From Ignavibacterium sp. (lineage in GTDB: Bacteria; Bacteroidota; Ignavibacteria; Ignavibacteriales; Ignavibacteriaceae): a DNA stretch of 64,000 nt. The DNA is taken from contig JAGXRK010000019.1 in the NCBI GenBank assembly GCA_018335755.1, forward strand, positions 62,001 through 126,000. Direction: 5' to 3'. Shown here one piece after another: positions 8,956 to 17,408 of this stretch; the first letter of the stretch is position 1, and every line of letters starts with the position of its first letter. The translations under genes and the position numbers were made by a program. A model generated the notes under the pieces. The model was not told the origin of the DNA. It searched no databases and saw only the letters and a list, made by a program, of their open reading frames with translations.

Positions 8956-9236
8956 TGTAATACCTCCTGAAATATGAACCTCTCCACTGCCGGATCAAGA
9001 TCTTCCACCAGTTGACTGACCAAAAAACTGCCTGACCTTTTTGCCGATGCCTCACCGGCAATTAAAGCTGCTTCAACTGAGGGAGCATCTCCCTTGATCA
9101 GCAGAACAAACGATTGTGACCCGATTTTAATCTGCTTAATAAAATCAAGATTTGCAGCTTTTAACATTTGATCCGCTGATTCTATAGCTGAAGCAAGATT
9201 ATTTAATTCAAGAAATCCCGTTGCATTTTGTGTCAT
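8952..9236 (-). CDS. BMC-domain hexameric shell-type protein (PduA/EutM-like)
   Basis: A 94-residue single BMC domain of standard length. Conserved positions are easy to follow: TGFLELNNLASAIESADQML matches GMVETKGLTAAIEAADAMV of PduA; KAANLDFIKQIKIGS matches the family strand with the pore-loop KIGS; FVLLIKGDAPSVEAALIAGEA matches the TVIVRGDVGAVKAAxxAG core; and the tail LDPAVERFI matches the xDVEKIL helix. Such proteins self-assemble into hexagonal tiles of microcompartment shells. No BMC enzymes, pentamer (BMC-P) or trimer (BMC-T) genes are visible anywhere in the window; the neighbours are ruvX, rel and ybbR. It may serve a structure made with the downstream BMC/Rho-N protein. Confidence 0.88.
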   Translation of the reverse strand: MTQNATGFLELNNLASAIESADQMLKAANLDFIKQIKIGSQSFVLLIKGDAPSVEAALIAGEASAKRSGSFLVSQLVEDLDPAVERFIFQEVLQ

Positions 9237-9314
9237 TACCGTGCTCCGAATGATGAGTTTTACATAGTAAAAATACTATTTGAATATTAGATTAACAATA
9301 TGCTCCCTGTTTAT

Positions 9315-9743
9315 CTACTTTAATGAATCAAGGTATTCCTGCAGAATTATTGAAGCTGAATTCATATCAATAAGTTCTTTGTTTTTTCTTTTTTTCTTTT
9401 TATTGACCGATTCTATTATTCGATCTTTCGCCATTACGGAAGTATAGGTTTCATCCCATTCAATTACATCAAGATGAAATTCTTTTATCAACTGTTCTTT
9501 AAATTTTTTAACCTTATTAACTATAGAAGTGGCTGAAGTTTTTTCCTCAGACGGAACGCCAAGAACAATTTTCTTAATGTTTTTACTTTGAATTATATCC
9601 GATAATTTCTTAAGAATTGTACTATCATTCTGAAGAGTTGTTAAAGAATACGCAAAAGTATGAAGTGGATCCGATACAGCTATTCCAATTCTTTTTAATC
9701 CGAAATCAATTCCCAAAAAACGTGTAAGATATTCATCAGTCAT
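9315..9743 (-). CDS. ruvX: RuvX/YqgF-family Holliday-junction resolvase-like nuclease
   Basis: A 142-residue protein of the YqgF/RuvX family. The RNase-H-like fold opening LGIDFGLKRIGIAVSD carries the first catalytic Asp, KIVLGVPSEE matches the vVGLP strand, and DVIEWDETYTSVMA matches the xxDERxTT motif. The ending NSASIILQEYLDS is the family's D(S/A)AAxxILQxyLd segment. Family roles are pre-16S rRNA 5'-end maturation and a proposed recombination function. Its ATG shares one base with the stop of the upstream rel gene, so the two are coupled. Confidence 0.93.
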   Translation of the reverse strand: MTDEYLTRFLGIDFGLKRIGIAVSDPLHTFAYSLTTLQNDSTILKKLSDIIQSKNIKKIVLGVPSEEKTSATSIVNKVKKFKEQLIKEFHLDVIEWDETYTSVMAKDRIIESVNKKKKRKNKELIDMNSASIILQEYLDSLK

Positions 9744-11914
9744 TAAGCGCTTTCAAATCTTTCAACAGTAAAAACACCATTAAGTTTTTTCAGTCTTTCG
9801 ATCAGGCGATTCAAGTGATCAAGATTATTAACATAAACAGTTACGCTGCCGTCGAACATTGAATCGGATGTATTGATATTTATTGATTTAATATTTGTAT
9901 TCTGGTAAGTAACAATTGAATGTGAAATGTCATTAAGTATTCCGGGTCTGTCTTCGCCTTTAACCGTTAAGCCCGCAACAAAAAGACTCTCTTCGCCTTC
10001 GGGCCACTGAACGGGAAAAAGCTTGGATGCGTCGGTTGTTGAAAGATTAACAAGATTGGTACAGGTTTTCCGATGAATTTTAATTCCCTCGCCAACAGTA
10101 ATATAGCCAATCACCGGGTCGCCGGGGATAGGGTTACAGCATTTTGCATAGGAATACTTAATGCCGGATTTCTTTCCGTCAACTAAAACACCACCTATAT
10201 CGCCCCTTGCAATGTCCGCAAATTTATCAAACTTAAGCTCTGCGGATTGTTCTTTTACTTCCTTATCCTTTGATGCAGAAAGAACCTCCTCCAGGTTTAC
10301 TGTGTTTTGTGCAATTGCTTTAAAGAACTGACGCGTATTATCAAACTTAAGATTATGAACCAGCTTCAGCAGATCTGTTTGGTTGAAAGTAAGTTTTTGT
10401 TTTTTAACCCGCTTCTCCCACAGTTCTTTACCTTTTTTTATGATCTCATCTTCTTCCTTATTTATCCATCTGCGTATTGCATTTTTTGCTTTATGCGTTT
10501 TAACAAACTTTATCCAGTTCTTATTCGGATGCTGGTTTTTTGAAGTTATAATTTCTACCTGGTCACCGCTGTTTAATTGTGTATCAAGCGGAATGATCTT
10601 ACCATCCACCTTTGCACCTATACAGTGATAACCTACTTTACTGTGGATCTCAAATGCAAAATCAACCGGAGTGGAACCCACAGGCAAACGCCTTAATTCT
10701 CCCTTAGGAGTAAAGACATAAATTTCATCCTGGTAAAGATTAAGCTTAAAGCTTTCAAGCAATTCTTTTCTTTGATCGTCACGTGATGCATTTTCAAAAA
10801 TATCTCGGATCCAGTTAACCCAGGTTTCAAGTTCCTTATCAGTTGCAGTTTTTGTTTCCTTATAACGCCAGTGTGCAGCCACACCTTTCTCAGCAACTTC
10901 GTGCATTTGTTTGGTTCTTATTTGAACTTCAACTAATCTGCCGTCCGGTCCTACTACGGTAGTATGAATTGACTGATAATTATTTGTCTTTGGAATTGAT
11001 ATGTAATCCTTAAAGCGGTCCGGCACCGGCAGGTAAAGCTGATTTACGATTCCCAATGTTGTATAGCAATCATTTCTGTCATCAGTATCAAGAATTATTC
11101 TGATAGCAAAAAGATCGTAGATCTCTTCAAAAGGTTTATTGCGTCTTACCATTTTTCTGTAAACGCTGTAAAGGTGTTTAGGTCTTCCGCTTAAATCAAA
11201 ATTAAGTTCGTATTCATTAAGTTTTTTAGTTATCGGGTCGGCAAACTTTTTAATATATGATTCACGTTCCTTGCGTTTAGCTTTAATTTTCCTTGCGAGT
11301 TCCTCATATGCTTCTTTGTTTAAGTATTTGAATGCAAGGTCTTCCAGTTCCCATTTTACTTTTCCAAGTCCGAACCTGTGTGCAAAAGGAGCATAAATTT
11401 CAAGAGTTTCCTGAGCAATTCTTCTTTGCTTATCGGGACTAACAAATTCAAGCGTGCGCATATTGTGCAACCGATCAGCAAACTTTACAAGAATTACGCG
11501 AACATCTTTAATCATTGAAAGCAGCAGCTTGCGGTAGTTTTCTGCCTGGGTTATTTCCTGTCCCCTGAAAATACCACTGATTTTTGTCACTCCATCAACG
11601 ATATCAGCAACTTCTTTACCGAATTCTTTGGAAATGATATTTATGTTGAAATCCGTATCCTCGGCAACATCGTGGAGCAAGGTGGCAACAATGGTAGTAT
11701 CATCAAGAGGAAATTCTTCAGCAACTATCATTGCCACTTCAAAAGGATGAGTAAAGTATGGCTCACCGGAAGCACGAAGATCGTGCTTGTGTGCTTCCAC
11801 TCCAAATGCAAATGCTTTGCGTAAAAGTGTCTCGTTCACCTTAGGTAAATTTTGACTGCTGACTGCCAGCAGTTCATCTAGCATTTTATCGTATTTGGAA
11901 TTTTCTGTACTCAT
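9743..11914 (-). CDS. rel: RelA/SpoT-family (p)ppGpp synthetase/hydrolase
   Basis: A 723-residue long RSH protein controlling the stringent response. It contains, in order, an HD hydrolase domain (GEPYFTHPFEVA, ATLLHDVAEDTD; ligands kept), a synthetase domain (YDLFAIRIILDT, DRFKDYISIPKTNNYQSIHT, VEVQIRT, AAHWRYKE), a TGS domain (YVFTPKGELRRLPVGSTPVDFA), and a C-terminal zinc-finger/ACT region (YAKCCNPIPGD, then DRPGILNDIS). Both activities look intact, so it is probably bifunctional. It is the first gene of a rel-ruvX pair, upstream of the BMC genes. Confidence 0.96.
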   Translation of the reverse strand: MSTENSKYDKMLDELLAVSSQNLPKVNETLLRKAFAFGVEAHKHDLRASGEPYFTHPFEVAMIVAEEFPLDDTTIVATLLHDVAEDTDFNINIISKEFGKEVADIVDGVTKISGIFRGQEITQAENYRKLLLSMIKDVRVILVKFADRLHNMRTLEFVSPDKQRRIAQETLEIYAPFAHRFGLGKVKWELEDLAFKYLNKEAYEELARKIKAKRKERESYIKKFADPITKKLNEYELNFDLSGRPKHLYSVYRKMVRRNKPFEEIYDLFAIRIILDTDDRNDCYTTLGIVNQLYLPVPDRFKDYISIPKTNNYQSIHTTVVGPDGRLVEVQIRTKQMHEVAEKGVAAHWRYKETKTATDKELETWVNWIRDIFENASRDDQRKELLESFKLNLYQDEIYVFTPKGELRRLPVGSTPVDFAFEIHSKVGYHCIGAKVDGKIIPLDTQLNSGDQVEIITSKNQHPNKNWIKFVKTHKAKNAIRRWINKEEDEIIKKGKELWEKRVKKQKLTFNQTDLLKLVHNLKFDNTRQFFKAIAQNTVNLEEVLSASKDKEVKEQSAELKFDKFADIARGDIGGVLVDGKKSGIKYSYAKCCNPIPGDPVIGYITVGEGIKIHRKTCTNLVNLSTTDASKLFPVQWPEGEESLFVAGLTVKGEDRPGILNDISHSIVTYQNTNIKSININTSDSMFDGSVTVYVNNLDHLNRLIERLKKLNGVFTVERFESA

Positions 11915-12001
11915 TTGAAAAAAATGTATGAATCATAAGTAAAATAATGGTTTTATATGACTTGTTAAAGTAGGGAAAATTGGGTAAGGAGTGTCAATAA
12001 A

Positions 12002-13036
12002 CTAGCTGGTCTCTTCAAGAAGTGTGCGAACTCTTTTTAATCTCTCATCCTGCTTACTTTTTTCAAAACCGGTAAGATCATTATAGTTCAGAATTTCTAA
12101 GCAAAGATCCCGTGCTTTTTCTTTTTCACCAAGTTTAACATATTGCTGTGCAATTATGTGCTTGAGGGTTATTTCATTCACTCTTGTTCTTACACCTGTA
12201 TTTATATAAGAGCTGAGAATTTTATAGTATATCTCAATGGATTTTCTTAAATCAATTTCTTCATAAGCCCTGGCAAGTCCCCATTTAAAAACTCTTGAAG
12301 CCGGAAATTTTTCAACTGCATATTGGGATAATTCAAAGGCAGCTTTAAAATCTTTCCGATCAATGTAAATCCATATCAGTGAATGGATTGCTATATGCGT
12401 ATTATAAACTGATGAATCAATTGCGTGCTTAAGTTTTTCAATTCCAAAATCGCGGTTATCACTAACGAAAGGAAGCCAGGAAAGAAATTCAGTTTTACTG
12501 CTTTTCCAATACTGATAAGTCCCTATTGCAATCCATGCTTCGTGGAAATCAGTATCCAGTTCAATGCATTCTTCAAAAGCAGAAACAGAACTTAAGCCGG
12601 TTTTAAGTGCATCGAACCAGTTGCCTTTTAATGCCTGGTAGTAGGCATAGTATCCGCCTGATAGTGAATAAAAATATATGTTCCATTTGTCTGTATCATT
12701 TTTTTTAAGCAGCTTTTCAGACATCGCCCGGGCTTCTTTTAAGTTATTTTCTATATACTTTTCATCAAACGGAGTTTCAAAATCATAAGCGTAAGCAATC
12801 CGCACGGCAGCAAGATAAATTTTACCAAAAGGCAGCTCAGGATATGTTTGATCAAGGTATGAGAAAGTTTTTTCTGCACTTTCAAAACTATGATTTACAA
12901 TGTGATCGATACCGGCTCTTAATAGGCTGTCAACTTTTGCATCGGGATAAACCTGTGCTTTAAGCGAGCAAGGTAACACGAAGAGCAGAAGCAGAATAAT
13001 TTTAAAAAGTACCGAATGTCCTGTCACCAGCATCAC
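12002..13036 (-). CDS. Secreted TPR-containing protein, function unknown
   Basis: About 344 residues with a signal peptide (SVLFKIILLLLFVLPCSLKAQ, cleavage after KAQ) and a helical body that reads as TPR-like repeats: NHSFESAEKTFSYLDQTYP, DFKAAFELSQYAVEKFPAS and KLGEKEKARDLCLEIL. A motif GNWFDALKTG and several YY/YW pairs suggest a conserved Bacteroidota hypothetical family, not one I can name. The first start codon (GTG at 13036) lies inside the end of upp; an ATG follows immediately. The 35-base overlap suggests co-expression with upp and der. Confidence 0.72.
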   Translation of the reverse strand: MMLVTGHSVLFKIILLLLFVLPCSLKAQVYPDAKVDSLLRAGIDHIVNHSFESAEKTFSYLDQTYPELPFGKIYLAAVRIAYAYDFETPFDEKYIENNLKEARAMSEKLLKKNDTDKWNIYFYSLSGGYYAYYQALKGNWFDALKTGLSSVSAFEECIELDTDFHEAWIAIGTYQYWKSSKTEFLSWLPFVSDNRDFGIEKLKHAIDSSVYNTHIAIHSLIWIYIDRKDFKAAFELSQYAVEKFPASRVFKWGLARAYEEIDLRKSIEIYYKILSSYINTGVRTRVNEITLKHIIAQQYVKLGEKEKARDLCLEILNYNDLTGFEKSKQDERLKRVRTLLEETS

Positions 13037-13631
13037 CTAATCCGGGAAGAATATAACCCTTATCATTTAACTGCCTGTCTAAAGCAGCACCAAATATTTT
13101 AATATCGGGATGGGTATCCGATAACTTTTTGAGTCCCTCCGGTGCAGCAACAAGACAGGAGAATACCAATTGTTTTGCACCTTTTTTCTTGAGATAATTA
13201 ACAGCTTCTGAAGCGCTTCCGCCGGTTGCAAGCATAGGATCAAGAAGGATAACAAAAGCATCGGAAATATCTTTGGGGGTTTTGTAATAATACTCAACAG
13301 GTATTAAAGTATTTTCATCGCGCTGCAGACCGATATGCCCAACTTTAGCTTCGGGAATAACTTCAATAAAACCGCTTACCATTCCGAGTCCTGCCCGAAG
13401 TATAGGAATAAGCACAACTTCCTGATCAATTTTATAACCTGTGGTTTTTTCTAATGGTGTTTCAATATCCGCCTTTTTAAGATTGAATGACTTTGCAATT
13501 TCAACGGCAAGAATATTAGATATCCTTTTTACGGCAGAGCGAAAATATTCTGTGCCTGTGTTTTTATCCCGCAGAATTGTCATATCCCGTTTTACCAGCG
13601 GATGATCTGAAAGAAAGAAATTATTATTCAT
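13002..13631 (-). CDS. upp: Uracil phosphoribosyltransferase
   Basis: A 209-residue pyrimidine-salvage enzyme forming UMP from uracil and PRPP. The PRPP-binding loop reads ILLDPMLATGGSA. The conserved IPILRAGLGMV segment and the C-terminal uracil-binding end LPGLGDAGDRTFGT are intact. Length fits the family. It lies two bases after der and overlaps the next gene, so the three probably form an operon. Confidence 0.96.
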   Translation of the reverse strand: MNNNFFLSDHPLVKRDMTILRDKNTGTEYFRSAVKRISNILAVEIAKSFNLKKADIETPLEKTTGYKIDQEVVLIPILRAGLGMVSGFIEVIPEAKVGHIGLQRDENTLIPVEYYYKTPKDISDAFVILLDPMLATGGSASEAVNYLKKKGAKQLVFSCLVAAPEGLKKLSDTHPDIKIFGAALDRQLNDKGYILPGLGDAGDRTFGTF

Positions 13632-13633
13632 AA

Positions 13634-14944
13634 TTATTTTTGTTTAAAAGAAAGAGTAATTGGAACACCTTCAAATCCAAACTTTTTACGGATGAGTTTT
13701 TCAAGCCAGCGCTTATAATGATCTGCAATTTCTTTAGGATAGTTGCAGAAGAAAATAAATATCGGGTAATAATCACCAACCTGGGTAATGTATTTTATCT
13801 TCACTTCCCTGCCGGTATGAGTTGCAGGCGGAGAGTTCTTTTCAATTTCGGGCAGAATAATATCGTTCAATTCGCTTGTTGGAATTTTTGTTTTTCTTTC
13901 ATCACCAATTTTTTTGCAGAGATCTATAAGCTTATAAATTCTTTGTTTTGTTAGTGCAGATATAAACATTACGGGGGCATAATCAATCGAACCCATTTTT
14001 TCGCGGATCGTAATTTCAAGATCCCTTGCTGTATTAGTTTCTTTCTCTATCAAATCCCATTTATTCACTGCGATGATAAGCCCTTTTCTCCATCGAACAA
14101 CTTCATCAATAATTTTTTGGTCCTGTTTTTCCAGTCCGGAATTAGAATCAAGCATAACAACGGCAACATCACATTCGCCTATTGCTTTAAGAGATCTGAT
14201 ATTGGAAAAGTACTCAATGCTTTCCTGAACTTTCTTCTTTTTTCTTAAACCTGCTGTATCGACAAGAATAATTTCTTCACCAAAGTACTTTAAAATTGAA
14301 TCGAGACTGTCTCTTGTTGTTCCGGGAATTTCTGTAACAATACTTCTGTCATATCCAAGGAGTGCATTAGTGAGAGAAGATTTTCCAACATTTGGTCTTC
14401 CGACAACTGCAATTTTTAATCTTGTATCATTTTCTTCTTCACTGTAATCGGGAAAGTTTTCTGTAATTATTTCAAGCAGATCCCCAATTTTTCTGCCAAC
14501 TTGAGCAGAGACATCATAAACTGCATCAACGCCAAGCGCATAAAATTCATTTGCTGCTGCCTCATACTTTTGAGAATCAACTTTATTTGCTAAAAGATAA
14601 AACTTTTTTCCTGATGCCCTTAGCATATCAGCAATATTATGATCCATCGGATTGACACCATCGCGCACATCAGTAAGGAAGAGAATTGCATCTGCTTCAA
14701 GAATTGCAACTTCAACCTGTTCACGTATAGCAGTTTCAAAAAGGTCTTTGGAATCGGGTACATAACCGCCCGTATCAATAAGTCTGAATTTCTTTCCTGC
14801 CCAGTCGGATTCAGCATAATTGCGGTCGCGTGTAACCCCGCTTACATCATCAACAATAGCTTCACGTTTCCCTACAATACGATTGAACAGGGTTGATTTG
14901 CCCACATTGGGTCGTCCGACAATTGCAACTAATGGTAATTTCAT
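13634..14944 (-). CDS. der: Ribosome-assembly GTPase Der (EngA)
   Basis: A 436-residue protein with two tandem Ras-like GTPase domains and a C-terminal KH-like domain, the hallmark of Der, needed for 50S subunit assembly. Domain 1: GRPNVGKST, DTGGY, NKVDS. Domain 2: GRPNVGKSS, DTAGLR, NKWDLIE. The KH-like end includes TGREVKIKYITQVG and KRWLEKLIRKKFGFEGVPITL. All switch and base-recognition motifs are intact. It starts the der-upp-TPR run; a sparse 200-base stretch lies upstream. Confidence 0.97.
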   Translation of the reverse strand: MKLPLVAIVGRPNVGKSTLFNRIVGKREAIVDDVSGVTRDRNYAESDWAGKKFRLIDTGGYVPDSKDLFETAIREQVEVAILEADAILFLTDVRDGVNPMDHNIADMLRASGKKFYLLANKVDSQKYEAAANEFYALGVDAVYDVSAQVGRKIGDLLEIITENFPDYSEEENDTRLKIAVVGRPNVGKSSLTNALLGYDRSIVTEIPGTTRDSLDSILKYFGEEIILVDTAGLRKKKKVQESIEYFSNIRSLKAIGECDVAVVMLDSNSGLEKQDQKIIDEVVRWRKGLIIAVNKWDLIEKETNTARDLEITIREKMGSIDYAPVMFISALTKQRIYKLIDLCKKIGDERKTKIPTSELNDIILPEIEKNSPPATHTGREVKIKYITQVGDYYPIFIFFCNYPKEIADHYKRWLEKLIRKKFGFEGVPITLSFKQK

Positions 14945-15156
14945 AGGTCAAAGATATGAAGAAAGCACGTAGGAATGAAGATGGGATTTAAGCAGATAGA
15001 GGGCAGTTTGAAAGTGCTGTGAGCTGAGGGGGTGTCCTTTAAATGCTCTAATTATTAAGACAATTAAAATATTTATAAAAACAAGCTAAACGTTTAGAAT
15101 TATTTTTTCTCTTTACTTATTGGGTGTATTCATTGACAATTGCATGCCAGGCAGCA

Positions 15157-15543
15157 TTAGTAATTTATTTCATACTTAGTCAAAATTAAAACATTGCGGA
15201 AAAATATGTACATAGTAATTCCAATTCCTTTTTGATAATAAAGAGTAAAACTTATATCCGTGGCATCAACTGACGTATAATCGTATTTCAATAAATCCTG
15301 CTTAATATCGAAAAGAGTTCCTGTATAAAAAAAACACCATTGATCAATGAGATATAAATTAAAAGTTTGATCTATATTAATGTTGAATGGGGCTAAAAGC
15401 TGTGTATTGCCACATTCATAAGTAAAAAGTGAGTCATTTGAAATCCTTAGATATTGATAACTAGAATTATCGTTAACAGATAGTTTATAATAAGTCTCAT
15501 TTTCAATAATTACTTCATCAATAATTTCAATTATCAGAGCATG
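15157..15543 (-). pseudogene. 5'-truncated coding remnant (no start codon)
   Basis: A 128-codon open frame on the minus strand running from just after a TAA (15546-15544) to TAA at 15159-15157, with no early ATG, GTG or TTG start. The translation is protein-like: IEIIDEVIIENETYYKLSVN, then YLRISNDSLFTYECGNT, NINIDQTFNLYLIDQWCFFY and FTLYYQKGIGITMY. It resembles the small secreted proteins common in this lineage that describe Y-rich beta repeats, but I cannot name a family. It lies 10 bases after the lipoprotein gene stop. A lost N-terminus or an upstream frameshift would explain it. The rest of the gap (14945-15156) shows no gene. Confidence 0.45.
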
Positions 15544-15553
15544 TTAGGGAACA

Positions 15554-15988
15554 CTATTCTAATAATTCAGACCTAAATATTCCCAATGTATCGATCCAAG
15601 CACCAGTAACAGAACCGGTGAGCCTTTCTCCAACAATTGTCTCATCCATATATTTTCCTTCGATAACTAAAAAAGGACCACCAGTTTCTGTTAAATAAAT
15701 TTCAATCTGATTTAGTCCAATTATCCTTCCATTAATTTCACCTTCACCGGATTCAAGTTGATGTTCTGAACCAATATCATAAATATTTTTAAAACCAGTA
15801 ATCATAGAATCAATGATAGAAATTATAAAAAATCCACTAGCAACTAATTCATCATTATTATTATAGCCAGAATAGCTATATTTACCTTGAGCTATTGTTA
15901 AACGGGGTTCTACCGCTGAATTGTTGCAACCGGTATTCAAGAATAATAGAAGATAAATGAGGGAAAATATTATTGCTATTCTAATCAT
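15554..15988 (-). CDS. Small lipoprotein, function unknown
   Basis: About 144 residues. The open frame extends to 16054, but the internal ATG at 15988 has AAGGAAGG before it and begins a clear signal peptide (MIRIAIIFSLIYLLLFLNTG then Cys), a lipobox-like end with Asn at -3. The mature part is beta-rich with many Gly and acidic residues (YSYSGYNNNDELVASGFF, GEGEINGRIIGLNQIEIYL, IEGKYMDETIVGERLTG), compatible with a small lipocalin-like or beta-sandwich fold. No family recognised. It is followed by a start-less coding remnant. Confidence 0.6.
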   Translation of the reverse strand: MIRIAIIFSLIYLLLFLNTGCNNSAVEPRLTIAQGKYSYSGYNNNDELVASGFFIISIIDSMITGFKNIYDIGSEHQLESGEGEINGRIIGLNQIEIYLTETGGPFLVIEGKYMDETIVGERLTGSVTGAWIDTLGIFRSELLE

Positions 15989-16524
15989 AAATAGCCCTTC
16001 CTTTTTATAATTGTTCAGCCATATAATGTAGTGTAAATAAACAAGCATTTGCACCGTTTTAAATGTTAATAATTTGTTTTACTGACAATGTTATTTACTT
16101 ACTAAACTTATTATTAGGTCCACCATCCGCTTCAATCTCTCCCAAATACGGACCAACCTCTGGTATCGTCGACAATTAAATGGAGGGTATGTTCATCTAT
16201 GCATAAGAAACTTAAAAGATTTTATCTTTAAAATCCATCACTTTTAACAGTTTTTTTAAACTTTTGAGGAGATGTCAACTATTAACGAATATTGAACAAT
16301 GAATGTTGAATGTCGAATTAGGTTAAGAAATCACCTGTTAGAATTGATAAAGATTGAGATTGGGATTGAAAATGACAGAGGGCCAAAGGGAGGGTGAGAA
16401 TAATAATTTGGAACTTTATAAAATCGAATAAAAACCTTATTTCGAATTCTGATTCACCATTAACCAATAACAATAAGCGAATTCTATTAATGATTAACGA
16501 TTTTATATTTACGATTTATTAAAA
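15989..16524. other. Gene-poor intergenic stretch
   Basis: I see no convincing gene in about 500 bases. Two things stand out. A patch at 16117-16180 is richer in G+C than its surroundings and can be read on the minus strand as a short C-terminal-looking peptide (GPYLGEIEADGG) without a start; it may be a decayed gene end. The segment 16280-16325 has repeated GAATATTGAA/GAATGTTGAATG-type words, a low-complexity pattern seen again as GTTAATT words near 31690-31730. Confidence 0.4.
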
Positions 16525-17397
16525 TTAAAACGAATATTTTAAATTCACAGTAGGTATATACTCGTAATGATCTGCAAATTGCTGACCTTGTACACGCATA
16601 TTAACTGCCAGATTATCGTTGTAGTTTATTGCAGACCACACGCCATCTAATACACTCAAAAAATGATTGATATAAATTCCAATTACAAATGCAGAAGCTG
16701 TATTGTAATAATCATTGGCTTTACCTCGTTCACCGGCATAATACAGCATTTTTGGTGTGGTCACATTCCAGGTTGAGCCATTATTTTCAGTTTTGAAATC
16801 ATTCCAGCCCGGACTGTACTGCCTGTATTTGCCAATCATCTCAAAATACTGCTGATCACCATGCGGTGGTAATGTATGTGAAAATCCTTCGCCAAGAATT
16901 GAATTGGCATTTCTTTCCGCATTATTCAATTGCTGCCAGTTTACTCTTTCCCACGGAAGTAAACCCTGAGTATTTTTATCAATATCAATTTCCTGCTGAG
17001 TGTTGTCAACAATCCAGTCAGCATATTTTACAACATCCCAGTATTGATCAGCATAGTTCTGGAACTCGCTGGTTTTATCATCACCTTTTTTATCGTATAT
17101 CAAACCGGCTGTTACTAAACCTGCTTCCAAAGCAATAAATACTGCCGCTTTCAAATATTCGCCAGTATAAATTTCTCCTGCACCGGGTATAATTAATGAA
17201 AGTACACCGGCAAGAAACGGAGATTTTTTATTTGCCTGCCTCGGAATAAAAACCGGTAGTGAAGGTTCGGTAAATTCCTCCAGTGTTATTCTGGAATCTG
17301 TATATAAAATTCCTGTCAGTTTGTTTTCACTTTCGGTTATTTCCTGGGTAAAAGCAAACGATGATAACAGAATTATAAGCAAAAATATTTTTTTCAT
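16525..17397 (-). CDS. Secreted/outer-membrane protein with DUF5683-like hydrophobic segment
   Basis: A 290-residue protein with a signal peptide (KKIFLLIILLSSFAFTQ). Residues about 55-100 (KSPFLAGVLSLIIPGAGEIY then TGEYLKAAVFIALEAG) match the P-G-x-G-x-x-Y pattern of DUF5683-type proteins, which combine two hydrophobic segments. The rest is aromatic-rich and ends in a beta-strand-like Phe terminus (IPTVNLKYSF), as in outer-membrane proteins. It follows the TolB/peptidase gene by 11 bases on the same strand and may be the last gene of the porU block. Function unknown. Confidence 0.6.
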   Translation of the reverse strand: MKKIFLLIILLSSFAFTQEITESENKLTGILYTDSRITLEEFTEPSLPVFIPRQANKKSPFLAGVLSLIIPGAGEIYTGEYLKAAVFIALEAGLVTAGLIYDKKGDDKTSEFQNYADQYWDVVKYADWIVDNTQQEIDIDKNTQGLLPWERVNWQQLNNAERNANSILGEGFSHTLPPHGDQQYFEMIGKYRQYSPGWNDFKTENNGSTWNVTTPKMLYYAGERGKANDYYNTASAFVIGIYINHFLSVLDGVWSAINYNDNLAVNMRVQGQQFADHYEYIPTVNLKYSF

Positions 17398-17408
17398 AAT
17401 TAAACCTT

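Noticed and set aside
8952..9236. PII-like or ACT-domain protein
   Set aside because: The KIGS pore-loop, IESADQMLKAAN helix and GD-SVEAA pattern follow the BMC family throughout.
16117..16180. Transposase remnant in a GC-richer patch
   Set aside because: The readable peptide is too short and carries no diagnostic motif.
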